A stretch of 21,308 nt of DNA from an uncultured Alphaproteobacteria bacterium (lineage in GTDB: Bacteria > Pseudomonadota > Alphaproteobacteria > Caulobacterales > Parvularculaceae), in NCBI GenBank assembly GCA_937895955.1, contig CALAZI010000233.1:1-21308 (forward strand). The letters run 5' to 3'. Of this stretch, positions 7,903 through 15,613 are shown one piece after another. The position numbers were made by a program, and so were the translations under genes. The number at the start of each line of letters is the position of its first letter. Position 1 is the first letter of the stretch. The notes beneath the pieces are model-generated. The model did not search any database. It saw only the letters and a list, made by a program, of their open reading frames with translations, and was not told where the DNA came from.

Positions 7903-9152
7903 GTGATGCTATTCAAGAAGGCGCTGAGTTCGCCCAATCCCTTCGAAACACCCGCGATGATTTTCTTTCTTCGCGCGGGGTCGCTGGGCAACGGCCCAGC
8001 CATGGCGGTCCAACGCGCCATTTCCGCTTTGGAGGCTTTGCTTGCTCTCGCCGCAGCAATGCGTGCTGCCATCACGTCGTCATTCCTCTTCGATTTCGCA
8101 AGTTCCGTCTTATACGGTGTCTTGTCGGTTAGCCCAGCGGCATGAAATGCAGCGCGACGAATCAAACACGGTACGCAGCGCCCACATTGGCCATTTAATC
8201 TCTTCCCTTTTCCGCAAGAATAGGATGCCGCCGCCAAGGCCTCGATATTCGGGGCTTTGCAACTTTTCAGCATGTCGCCCTTGCTGACGCCTTCAAACGG
8301 ATTCGTCAGTTTGACGTTGAGGCCGGCTCCACCAATCACGTCTTCGAGTTCTGATAAGAAGTAAGGGTGGGTAGTTCGAGTGCTAAGGGAGCCCATGCGC
8401 CGCGAGGTCAAGGGTGGATTGATGGCAATCAGACCGTTCTCGGGGATGAACAACTCTTGAAAACCGTGCGCTTCGGCGGCTGCTACGCCATAGGCAAAAA
8501 ATATGATCGAACGCGCGCGTGTGGAGCCTTCGTAGGGAGGCTTCCATTTCTCCGATACCTTGCCCTCGAACCGGAAGCCATCGAGCTTAAGCGCTGCCGC
8601 CAGATATTTCTGCGGAGTGATTTCCTTAGGCGAGCCTTGGCTCACAAGGAATGGGTTACGCCCGTCGTGCTGCAAACGCAGTGCGCCTAACAGGCTGTCT
8701 AACCCACCAGAAAACAGGCACACGCAATCGCGGTCGCTAAGTCGAGGCTGCAACGTCGGCGGTTTCGCGCCTCCGCCTTGCACCGAAATCTGCCAGATGT
8801 CCCCAGTCAGAAATCTCAGTGTTGCCGCGAACTTTTGCAAGTGCGGTGTCCAGGGTTTGGGATTGGCCAGCGCAACGTCGAGCGCGATGACACGAGTCCA
8901 TCCGTCTTCGCCTTCGCTCCTTAGAACGAAGCGGTCGGCGGCAAATACCGCAAGCGCAAGAGACAAGAAGTCCCAGGCGGCTTCAGAAGGCGACTTCGGA
9001 AAGTACTTCTGCACGGCGGGAACGAGTTGATGCCCAAGCCCCGGAAGCTGCTCCGTGCCGGAGTGATAAAGTGCGACTCCAAGCGCGGCCTTCTTCTTTG
9101 CGGCTTTCGCATCAGCTACGACAGGCGTAGCGATTATGTGTTGTGTTACCAT
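7893..9152 (-). CDS. qatC: QatC, QueC-like PP-loop enzyme of the Qat antiphage system
   Basis: A 419-residue protein with a central QueC-like domain. The PP-loop ATP-binding motif SGGLDS is at residues 148-153, preceded by LF as in QueC. A zinc-type cysteine cluster follows at C313, C323, C326 and C329 (GQCGRCVPC), equivalent to the QueC metal site. QueC itself makes preQ0, a 7-deazaguanine. Here about 140 extra N-terminal residues and a lysine/arginine-rich C-terminal extension separate it from the housekeeping enzyme, and no other queuosine gene is nearby. The start ATG at 9152 overlaps the qatB stop by 7 bases, with AGGAAG upstream. QatC is required for Qat defence; its exact reaction is not visible from sequence. 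Confidence 0.94.
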   Translation of the reverse strand: MVTQHIIATPVVADAKAAKKKAALGVALYHSGTEQLPGLGHQLVPAVQKYFPKSPSEAAWDFLSLALAVFAADRFVLRSEGEDGWTRVIALDVALANPKPWTPHLQKFAATLRFLTGDIWQISVQGGGAKPPTLQPRLSDRDCVCLFSGGLDSLLGALRLQHDGRNPFLVSQGSPKEITPQKYLAAALKLDGFRFEGKVSEKWKPPYEGSTRARSIIFFAYGVAAAEAHGFQELFIPENGLIAINPPLTSRRMGSLSTRTTHPYFLSELEDVIGGAGLNVKLTNPFEGVSKGDMLKSCKAPNIEALAAASYSCGKGKRLNGQCGRCVPCLIRRAAFHAAGLTDKTPYKTELAKSKRNDDVMAARIAAARASKASKAEMARWTAMAGPLPSDPARRKKIIAGVSKGLGELSAFLNSITWH

Positions 9153-9976
9153 TCCGACGCTTCCTGCATGACGATGGCAACCACTCGTTGAACAATTGCT
9201 GCGACCTGGTTTTGGCTTAGCTGCCCGTTTGTCGCTGCAATGCTGGGCGTCGCATGTACATCGGTCACTTCGCGCACGAGGCTTCTAAAATCATTCTCGC
9301 GGACAACTGCTTGTGCGGGCGGCACGTTCTCGGCTGCTTGACCTTGTTCGGTCATTACTTGCCGGAATACAAGCTCACCTATGAGAGCTCTTGTCGCGAT
9401 GACCGTGGCCTCATCGGTAATGGCCTGAGCGTCAAATGGGTCGTTTCCATCGAGCGCCTCGGCGAGTGCTTCTCCAATGGAAGCGCGCAAGAGGTCTTCG
9501 TCAAATATTCCCGGGGGGCAGAAGGCGTCTACGATGGCACCTATGGCTTCTGACAACGGCCGTCCAGTAAGTGCGGCGAGATCAAATCCATTCGCAGCAA
9601 CTGGATTCCCGTGAGCGGCTCCGGAAATGGCCGCGATTACGGCTCCACCAACTCGCGCCGCACGTGCAATACGCCGCGAACTTGCGCCGCCGCTGCCGGT
9701 CGAGCCCCTCGCAAAGTGGCCAAGCGCTTTACGCGCATCGCTTTTATCGCCGCTGCCGTAGAACCGCTTCAGTGAACGTCGAAATCCAGAGAGCCTGCGC
9801 GGCTCTATGACTTCACTCGGCGGAAGCTGAGGCGGTGCGGCCGGTGGGATAGCAGGTGATTGTAGGGGCGGTTGCTGCGCGGGATTCTGACCATCGGCGG
9901 GCGGGTCAGTGTCCGCCCATGACGGTACAAGCGGCTGACCTGGTCGAGCCGGCGGTTTAGACTTCGATGTTCCCAT
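9146..9976 (-). CDS. qatB: QatB, Qat antiphage system component
   Basis: A 276-residue protein of the QatB family. The N-terminus MGTSKSKPPARPGQPLVPSW matches the conserved QatB pattern (MGTS, then a glycine/proline segment and PLVPxW). Residues 20-60 are a proline/alanine-rich linker, followed by a glycine/alanine-rich helical part (around 100-125) and a conserved acidic C-terminal half including ENDFRSLVREV. No enzymatic motif is visible, so it is probably a structural partner or target of QatC. The strict N-terminus supports the ATG at 9976. A GGGGGGAGGA run sits almost against the ATG, an unusually close ribosome site. It lies 19 bases after qatA and overlaps qatC by 7 bases. Confidence 0.88.
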   Translation of the reverse strand: MGTSKSKPPARPGQPLVPSWADTDPPADGQNPAQQPPLQSPAIPPAAPPQLPPSEVIEPRRLSGFRRSLKRFYGSGDKSDARKALGHFARGSTGSGGASSRRIARAARVGGAVIAAISGAAHGNPVAANGFDLAALTGRPLSEAIGAIVDAFCPPGIFDEDLLRASIGEALAEALDGNDPFDAQAITDEATVIATRALIGELVFRQVMTEQGQAAENVPPAQAVVRENDFRSLVREVTDVHATPSIAATNGQLSQNQVAAIVQRVVAIVMQEASEW

Positions 9977-9995
9977 TCCTCCCCCCGTCAGTTAT

Positions 9996-11747
9996 CTAAT
10001 CAATCAGCTGATTTTGCTTGAGCAAGTACTTCGTTCCTTTCTCTATCTCGCGGACATTTAGCGTTGAGACGTAGGACTTGAGTTCGGCCTTCGCTTCATC
10101 GGACTCGCTGGCAAGCACAATCGCTCCGTGAACACCGTCAGGTTTTTTGGACCAATCACGCTCTCGTAGGGTCTTTACCAATTCTGCCATGACGGCAAGA
10201 CGGTCAGGAGCGCTCAAACCTTGCGCCGCTTTCTTGGCCGCGCCGGAGGTGACGCTCTTCGTGGCGAGCAGCGCCTCCAGAGCTTCGCTTGCCGCTTTGG
10301 AAAGGCCTGCAGCCAGTTTCGAAGGAGCCATAACATCGCGGCTAAGGAACAAGGCAGGCCGCAGGTTTTTTGTTTGAGAGAAATGCGGCTCCATTTCTCG
10401 CCAGCCCTCGATGAATTCCTCGTGCGCCTTCCACTCGGGAGGAAGTTCGGGGCGGGCCTCTTTGAGGTTCGCGGTCGCGTCGATGTGTTTCGACACGTCG
10501 TCTTCCTCCATTACCATTTGATAAAGCTTTTGGGCAGCCTTCGCATCAGCCACGCGCTCGAAGACGGCCAGCTTCGCAAGCGTCGGCAAGTCTACATTCA
10601 TTCCACGCTTACCAGCGAGTTGCTGTCTGAGTGTAATGGAGTTGAGCAAGCGTTTGACGATGCGAGGATTGCCGCCTATGCGAGGTGCGGTCGCCAAAAT
10701 CGGCGCAAGTCGATCTGAAACCGAAAGAGCTTCAAGAAGGTTCTTAGGTTCGCCCGCAAGCTTGTTGACCTCTTCCTTGGCGAACGATTTTCCGTCCCAG
10801 CCCTTCTGAAGAGCATCCAGTAGGATGGCTTGAACCGCACTCAGCTTGTCCGGCGCGTGCAGGCTAACGAAGAGCGAATACATGTAGGCGCGGAGATCTT
10901 CTGCGCTGACTTGCGGCACGCGGAAAGGGACTTGGATGACCTTGTCCAAGTAGTCGGTTACGTGCCGCGAATTGATGTCCTCGAAGTGGCTCCTGACGGA
11001 ATGCCTAATCATGTCTTCATCAGCGGCAATGATGAAGGCCGTCCCTGGCAGGAACAGGAAGAGGCGGACTGCTTCGAGCGTGCCGATAGCCGCCGTGGGG
11101 AGGCAGCGGTCGAGATTGTCGATGAAAAGAACTACGGGACAACCGAAATCCCGCAGAATCTCGCTGAACTCCTCGCGGAACTTCGCAATCTCCTGTGGCG
11201 GGGACTTCTCTTCCTTCGGCTTAACAAGGTCTGCCCATCCGGTTGCAACTTCCTTTCGAACTTCCTTGAGCGACTCAGCATCGTAGCTACCGCCGGTGCC
11301 CGCCACTAACGAGCCGATCGCGCCGCCCGCCTTCGTGAGAAGGCCTGGAGGAATTCCGAAAGCCATTCCGATTCCGAAGTCAGCCGCCATGCCGAGCGCA
11401 CGAAAATAGTTTATGCGCTTGGAAAAGTTGCCCACCTTCGCGACAAGAGATTCGTTGCCCTTGGCCGCTTCCAACAAGCTTGCGGCGACAACATCCATCA
11501 ACGCTGCCTTGGCGTCGTCAAATCCTTGATAGAGCCAAGCGTCGAACTTCACAATGAGGGGAGCAGGCTTCGAAGCCTTCAATTGTGTCTCGGCCAGCGC
11601 AAGCACAGTCGACTTGCCCGTACCCCATGTTCCGAACACGCCAATAGATATCGGCAACATTGCGCTGTTGGTCGCGAGCGTTGCGATTTGCTCCGACAGC
11701 TCACTAAAGTTCAGAAAATCGTGTTCGCTTTCGCTATCGCGCCACAT
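9996..11747 (-). CDS. qatA: QatA, KAP-family P-loop ATPase of the Qat antiphage system
   Basis: A 583-residue KAP NTPase, the first gene of the qat operon. Walker A GTWGTGKST is at residues 39-47 and Walker B VVLFIDNLDRC at 207-217, both in the form typical of KAP ATPases. A glycine-rich hydrophobic insert at about residues 118-152, between the two motifs, is the place where KAP proteins carry membrane helices, so membrane association is likely though not certain. A sensor-like region follows (GNPRIVKRLLNSI). KAP ATPases are STAND-like P-loop proteins found in several antiphage systems. The ATG at 11747 has a GGGAGAG ribosome site 5 bases upstream. I could not find a convincing promoter immediately before it. 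Confidence 0.93.
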   Translation of the reverse strand: MWRDSESEHDFLNFSELSEQIATLATNSAMLPISIGVFGTWGTGKSTVLALAETQLKASKPAPLIVKFDAWLYQGFDDAKAALMDVVAASLLEAAKGNESLVAKVGNFSKRINYFRALGMAADFGIGMAFGIPPGLLTKAGGAIGSLVAGTGGSYDAESLKEVRKEVATGWADLVKPKEEKSPPQEIAKFREEFSEILRDFGCPVVLFIDNLDRCLPTAAIGTLEAVRLFLFLPGTAFIIAADEDMIRHSVRSHFEDINSRHVTDYLDKVIQVPFRVPQVSAEDLRAYMYSLFVSLHAPDKLSAVQAILLDALQKGWDGKSFAKEEVNKLAGEPKNLLEALSVSDRLAPILATAPRIGGNPRIVKRLLNSITLRQQLAGKRGMNVDLPTLAKLAVFERVADAKAAQKLYQMVMEEDDVSKHIDATANLKEARPELPPEWKAHEEFIEGWREMEPHFSQTKNLRPALFLSRDVMAPSKLAAGLSKAASEALEALLATKSVTSGAAKKAAQGLSAPDRLAVMAELVKTLRERDWSKKPDGVHGAIVLASESDEAKAELKSYVSTLNVREIEKGTKYLLKQNQLID

Positions 11748-11848
11748 GAGTCTCTCCCACGGATTGCATCCTACAACCTTTCGGCTCGTCGTTACGAGTC
11801 CATTCGGTTGGCTGTGATTGTTCGAGATTTGCCATATTGCTTTACTTA

Positions 11849-11901
11849 AGCCGGCCCGCCTCAGGAATTTACGGCTAGAATTTCCTGAGCGCGTGCCGGC
11901 T
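11849..11901. repeat. Two-tier inverted repeat between the two cargo operons
   Basis: Outer arms AGCCGGC (11849-11855) and GCCGGCT (11895-11901) enclose inner arms CTCAGGAA (11860-11867) and TTCCTGAG (11882-11889). All 15 paired positions are perfect, with small asymmetric bulges (4 and 5 bases) between tiers and a 14-base loop. It lies about 100 bases upstream of the qatA start. It could be an operator, an mRNA hairpin that insulates the operons, or a recombination boundary of the qat module. There is no T-tract directly after it on either strand, so a standard terminator is unlikely. Confidence 0.6.
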
Positions 11902-12040
11902 CGATCCTATCGACGAAAAGTCGGCTTTCTGGAGCATATTAGCGTGGGATCGCATACGTAAGAGATGGAGATTTAGACGACGGCCCAAATACGCCTCCGA
12001 ATGTTCCCTTTTGCGTGCGGAACAGACATTTCCTACAAAT

Positions 12041-12073
12041 TCTAAAATGCGGCGCCCCGCCTGCGCGACAGGC
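12041..12073 (-). terminator. Possible terminator after the ter-type operon
   Basis: Read on the minus strand, about 40 bases after the helicase stop, a hairpin with arms GCCTG/CAGGC (12073-12059) is followed by a second small GC hairpin (GCGG/CCGC, 12060-12049) and then ATTTTAG. The stems are short and the T-run is only four bases, so this is a weak candidate. Confidence 0.3.
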
Positions 12074-12111
12074 CTTCCCCCACGTTCACACACTGTGCGT
12101 TTCGCCACGTG

Positions 12112-14349
12112 CTATACCAGCTGTTCCGCTACCATAGAGATTTGACGACAATACGTTTCATTCCGCTTTCGCCATTCGTTTCTAAGGATTTCTTCGCTGA
12201 TTAGATCATCATACTTAGCTGATCGAATATTTTCCACGAAATCAGATAAGGATTGCGCCGTCAGACCGTCTGCGCCCGAAATTTGTTGAACAATCGCTCT
12301 AGCCTCATCTTCGGCAGTCTCGGGGAGCGTAATGCCAAGATCATGCGGCTCGCACTCTAGGCCAGCCGAGCGCAAGGCGACGGAGAATGCGTTCGTAACT
12401 GCGGTTCCGCGCCAAAGGAATAGATGCGTATCTCTGCCCACACTTAGAACCCTGTTGGAATCGAGATCAAATTCTAGATAGGCCGCCCTAGCTTCGGCGA
12501 GGAGCCGCATGCCCTCCTTATCAAGGTAGGGTGGGTCATCTATTCCGCATAATACAGCGCGCATTTCTGCAACGAACTCGTCACTTACTGATTCTGAGAA
12601 TGCGGATTCGAATTTGGGAAGCCGCGCTGACTTGTGAGGCTCAACCTCGAGGACTTTGCCTCTATCGTCCACCGAAACGACGCGCCATCTCCGTCCAGCG
12701 AACAGGATGAGGCTGCCGACGCTGATAATATTGCTGAGAGGAAGAGTGCCGAGTACTTCTCCCTTGTAGTTAAGACGCCATTCCTGGTCCGTTGGAAAAA
12801 TTGCATAGAAGCTACGACTATCGACAATCTTTTCTCCTAGCTCGCCCAGCATGACAGCGCCGTCGGGCGCTTGCTCGATGAGCTTAACATCCGGATGAGC
12901 CATATGGCGCAATAGCCGCGCATAATCCTGAGTGGAAAAAGATGATAAGGGCCCTGCGCCACAAATCGCTTTGTATAGCCGGTCGGCGCGCTCGCCGCCC
13001 CGTTCGGTTATGACCGAAAGCGTTTGGTGGAGAATTACAGTTGCAGTCGAACCATCGACAACATTTGGCTCCAACTGGTCTCGAATGAGCAAACGAACTG
13101 CAGCGACCGCCCGCACGATCTCAAGCCGCAACTGGTCAATAGGGTCATCGCCCTTGCGGGCGAACCTCTCACTGGCGTAGATCCGAAGTATTGACGGTGA
13201 TCCCTCACGACGGCCGCTCCGGCCCAGGCGTTGTTTCAACGAGCTAATTGATCTCGGTGCACCATATTGCGCTACGCTTTTTACTGATCCCAAATCGACC
13301 CCTAGCTCCAGCGTGGAAGTCGCCACCGCGGTCGTCGGCAAGTCGCCTTTGCGGAGACGTACCTCCAAATCCTCGCGAAGCCCTTTCGAGATGCTGCCAT
13401 GATGTGCGAAGAATTCATTCGGCACTCCCGCGTCGTCCGATAGTTGACGCAGGCGATCGGCCAGCACCTCCACGTCAACGCGACGCCCGCCGAAGACAAG
13501 ATTGTTTTCCCCGCGAAGGCGTTCGAACATGTGCGCCGCAATCTTTGCAATTGCCGATTGCTTGTCGTCGTCCAAATCCATCTCTGCGGCGGAAGAAGAA
13601 GGCGGCGGTTCTTCATAGCCCCTGATCTGCAGTTGCAACTCGCGCCTTTCAGTCGATGATTCGAGTACAAAAACAGCTTCCGGATGCTGCCAATTCATCC
13701 ATCGAGCGGCAGCGGATAGATCGCCGATGGTCGCTGACAGGCCAATGCGACGCGGCCTCGATTGGTTTAGCTCGTTTATGCGCGTAAGCAGGCTCGACAG
13801 ATGAAGCCCTCGCGGTCCCTGCAGAAATGCATGTAGTTCATCGATGACCACAAACCTCAAATTGCTAAAAAGTTTTTGTGCGGCCGCGGGTTTGCGTACT
13901 AACAGCGCTTCAATCGATTCCGGGGTTATGATCGTGACGCCCCGCGGCTCTTTGATTGTCCTTTGCTTGGCGCTCTGGGGGGCGTCTCCATGCCAGCGAA
14001 CGACGGGGATTTCCAGCCGCTCACATAGCAAATCCAACCGTTGAAACTGGTCGTTGATCAGCGCCTTCAAAGGACTAACACACAAAACGGAAAGTCCGGC
14101 CGCATGCTCGTTCTTGATCGCGGTCAGGATCGGTAGAAACGCCGCTTCAGTTTTTCCCGCCGCAGTGGAGGCCGAAATCAGGACATCCCCTTCCCCGTCA
14201 AGGATGGCGGGAATTGCGCGATCTTGGATATCGCGAAGCGCTTGCCACTTCTTCTCCCAGATCCATCGCTGGACCTCCGGATGCAGCCGGTCGAACGCCT
14301 TAGAGGGTGATGGTGGTGAGATCATCGTCGCTATTCGGCGCGGTCTCAT
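12112..14349 (-). CDS. Lhr/BrxHI-like superfamily 2 helicase of the ter-type module
   Basis: A 745-residue superfamily 2 helicase. Motifs in order: Walker A SASTAAGKTEA (59-69), Ia SPLKALINDQ, TPES, DELH box (170-173), SAT (205-207), motif V TSTLELGVDLG (344-354) and motif VI QRLGRSGRR (373-381). The DELH box and the spacing point to the Lhr group, which includes BrxHI of type 2 BREX. The C-terminal 350 residues are not recognised in detail. An upstream ATG at 14370 is possible, but the ATG at 14349 has a full AGGAGG site 9 bases before it, so I use that; a third ATG lies at 14325. It overlaps the ATPase gene by 50 bases. Probable role: ATP-driven remodelling or unwinding of nucleic acid with the upstream ATPase. 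Confidence 0.9.
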   Translation of the reverse strand: MRPRRIATMISPPSPSKAFDRLHPEVQRWIWEKKWQALRDIQDRAIPAILDGEGDVLISASTAAGKTEAAFLPILTAIKNEHAAGLSVLCVSPLKALINDQFQRLDLLCERLEIPVVRWHGDAPQSAKQRTIKEPRGVTIITPESIEALLVRKPAAAQKLFSNLRFVVIDELHAFLQGPRGLHLSSLLTRINELNQSRPRRIGLSATIGDLSAAARWMNWQHPEAVFVLESSTERRELQLQIRGYEEPPPSSSAAEMDLDDDKQSAIAKIAAHMFERLRGENNLVFGGRRVDVEVLADRLRQLSDDAGVPNEFFAHHGSISKGLREDLEVRLRKGDLPTTAVATSTLELGVDLGSVKSVAQYGAPRSISSLKQRLGRSGRREGSPSILRIYASERFARKGDDPIDQLRLEIVRAVAAVRLLIRDQLEPNVVDGSTATVILHQTLSVITERGGERADRLYKAICGAGPLSSFSTQDYARLLRHMAHPDVKLIEQAPDGAVMLGELGEKIVDSRSFYAIFPTDQEWRLNYKGEVLGTLPLSNIISVGSLILFAGRRWRVVSVDDRGKVLEVEPHKSARLPKFESAFSESVSDEFVAEMRAVLCGIDDPPYLDKEGMRLLAEARAAYLEFDLDSNRVLSVGRDTHLFLWRGTAVTNAFSVALRSAGLECEPHDLGITLPETAEDEARAIVQQISGADGLTAQSLSDFVENIRSAKYDDLISEEILRNEWRKRNETYCRQISMVAEQLV

Positions 14350-15613
14350 CCGCCCGTTCCTCCTCTTCATCGGGAGCGATTTCTGTAGCGCCGAGCAGCG
14401 CCCGCCATTCCGTCTGCGGATTTTGCTCTAAAACCGCAAGCAGGTGAACGAAGGCCTTTATCGTATTCCGAGGCGTTCTGAAGTAGGCCTCTCCCACATG
14501 CTGGCTGCAATGCGCCATGAAAGCCTCAAGCGCCTCATCTGGCACAAGGTATGCCTCTACGTTGCCGCCCGAATAGACGTGCCTGAGATTCTGGAGCAGC
14601 ACATAGAGTTCTTCGGGCGTGAGACTTTGGAGCCGCATGATCGGTCCGGTCATATCTACAAGCCCATCTACGGCGAACGAATTCTCCGACAGCCTAGATT
14701 GCAATGCTTCATAGCTGTAAAGTCCGCGCCGCGGATCCATCAAAAATTCAGGCGTGCCGCCGAATATAAAACCAATGCCGCCGACGTTTCCCTGAAGGAC
14801 ATCGTTCAACATTCTGAGGATTTGCTCGTAGTTCTGCTTTCTTGCTTGCGCACTTTGGAGTTTGTAGAGATTGACCATCTCATCGAATACGATGAGTAAT
14901 CCGCCATATCCTGCAAGTCTCACAAACTCAGAGAGGAGCTTTAAGCCGTCATAGATCGATGCGTCGTCTATGATAGTCCTGACACCGACAGCCTGGCGTG
15001 CTTCTGTTTTCGTTGAAAACTCACCCCGCAGCCACCTCAGGGCACCGGCCTTCAGCACTTCATCGCCGGTCTCGCTGCCCCGCCAATAGGCTTTAACGAC
15101 GGTTGAAAAATCATATCCGCCCACAAGTTCCCGCAACGCCGCCAGCCTTTCATCTATTACTGTTTCGATTGGCTTTTGTCGCATTTCGCCCTGTCGTACG
15201 CATTCCGTAACAAAGCGTTCGAGGATATTCTGCAGCGCTCCTCCATCCGGATTAGTACGGGTCGAAAGGTTTTTGACTGCCTCCGCATAGAGCGTTCTCG
15301 CCTGCCCGCCGGTCGCATGAAGGCGCCTATCAGGCGCGAGGTCCGCATGGGCGGTAACCAGCTTCTTTTCGAGCGCAATCAAACGCACCAGGTTTGAAAA
15401 GAATGTCTTACCGGCGCCGTATTCGCCGATAATGAATCGCACAGCGGACCCGTCGTCAGCAATTCGGTCTATATCGCGCACCAGCGCATTTAGCTCCGCA
15501 GCTCGCCCGACCTGAATGTGTTGAAGCCCGATACGTGGCACAACGCCGGCTGCTAACGCTTGAACTATCGTGTCCCTTTCTCGTGTGCGGATTTTTGGAG
15601 ACTTGACCATCAT
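14300..15613 (-). CDS. BrxD-like (DUF2791) P-loop ATPase of the ter-type module
   Basis: A 437-residue ATPase of the BREX-type ATP-binding family (DUF2791, the family of BrxD). The N-terminus RERDTIVQALAAGVVPRIGL and the following VGR are family hallmarks. Walker A GEYGAGKT is at 63-70, followed by FF as usual, and Walker B GLLIVFDEMVNL at 238-249. The last 25 residues are strongly acidic and coincide with the overlap with the helicase gene. The ATG at 15613 overlaps the TerB-protein stop (ATGA) and has GGAG 5 bases before the second of two tandem ATGs. In type 2 BREX the same ATPase type pairs with an Lhr-like helicase; here the pair comes with a TerB-domain protein instead of Pgl proteins. 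Confidence 0.9.
   Translation of the reverse strand: MMVKSPKIRTRERDTIVQALAAGVVPRIGLQHIQVGRAAELNALVRDIDRIADDGSAVRFIIGEYGAGKTFFSNLVRLIALEKKLVTAHADLAPDRRLHATGGQARTLYAEAVKNLSTRTNPDGGALQNILERFVTECVRQGEMRQKPIETVIDERLAALRELVGGYDFSTVVKAYWRGSETGDEVLKAGALRWLRGEFSTKTEARQAVGVRTIIDDASIYDGLKLLSEFVRLAGYGGLLIVFDEMVNLYKLQSAQARKQNYEQILRMLNDVLQGNVGGIGFIFGGTPEFLMDPRRGLYSYEALQSRLSENSFAVDGLVDMTGPIMRLQSLTPEELYVLLQNLRHVYSGGNVEAYLVPDEALEAFMAHCSQHVGEAYFRTPRNTIKAFVHLLAVLEQNPQTEWRALLGATEIAPDEEEERADETAPNSDDDLTTITL

Larger units (their letters stand above)
11748..12111. other. Spacer between the qat operon and the ter-type operon
   Basis: This 364-base spacer should contain the qat promoter and the end of the upstream operon. 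It holds a two-tier inverted repeat (11849-11901, listed separately), a small palindrome CTCGTCGTTACGAG at 11784-11797 in the qatA leader, and a terminator-like hairpin near 12041-12073. A 77-codon GTG-started reading (12108-11875) is present but is not protein-like. Confidence 0.5.

Noticed and set aside
7893..9152. Housekeeping QueC (queuosine/preQ0 synthesis)
   Set aside because: The protein is much longer than QueC, has family-specific extensions, and sits between qatB and qatD with no other queuosine genes.
11875..12108. A 77-codon minus-strand reading after the helicase gene
   Set aside because: It starts with GTG, has no evident ribosome site or recognisable domain, and covers the inverted repeat and hairpin sequences. 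It looks like spacer DNA.
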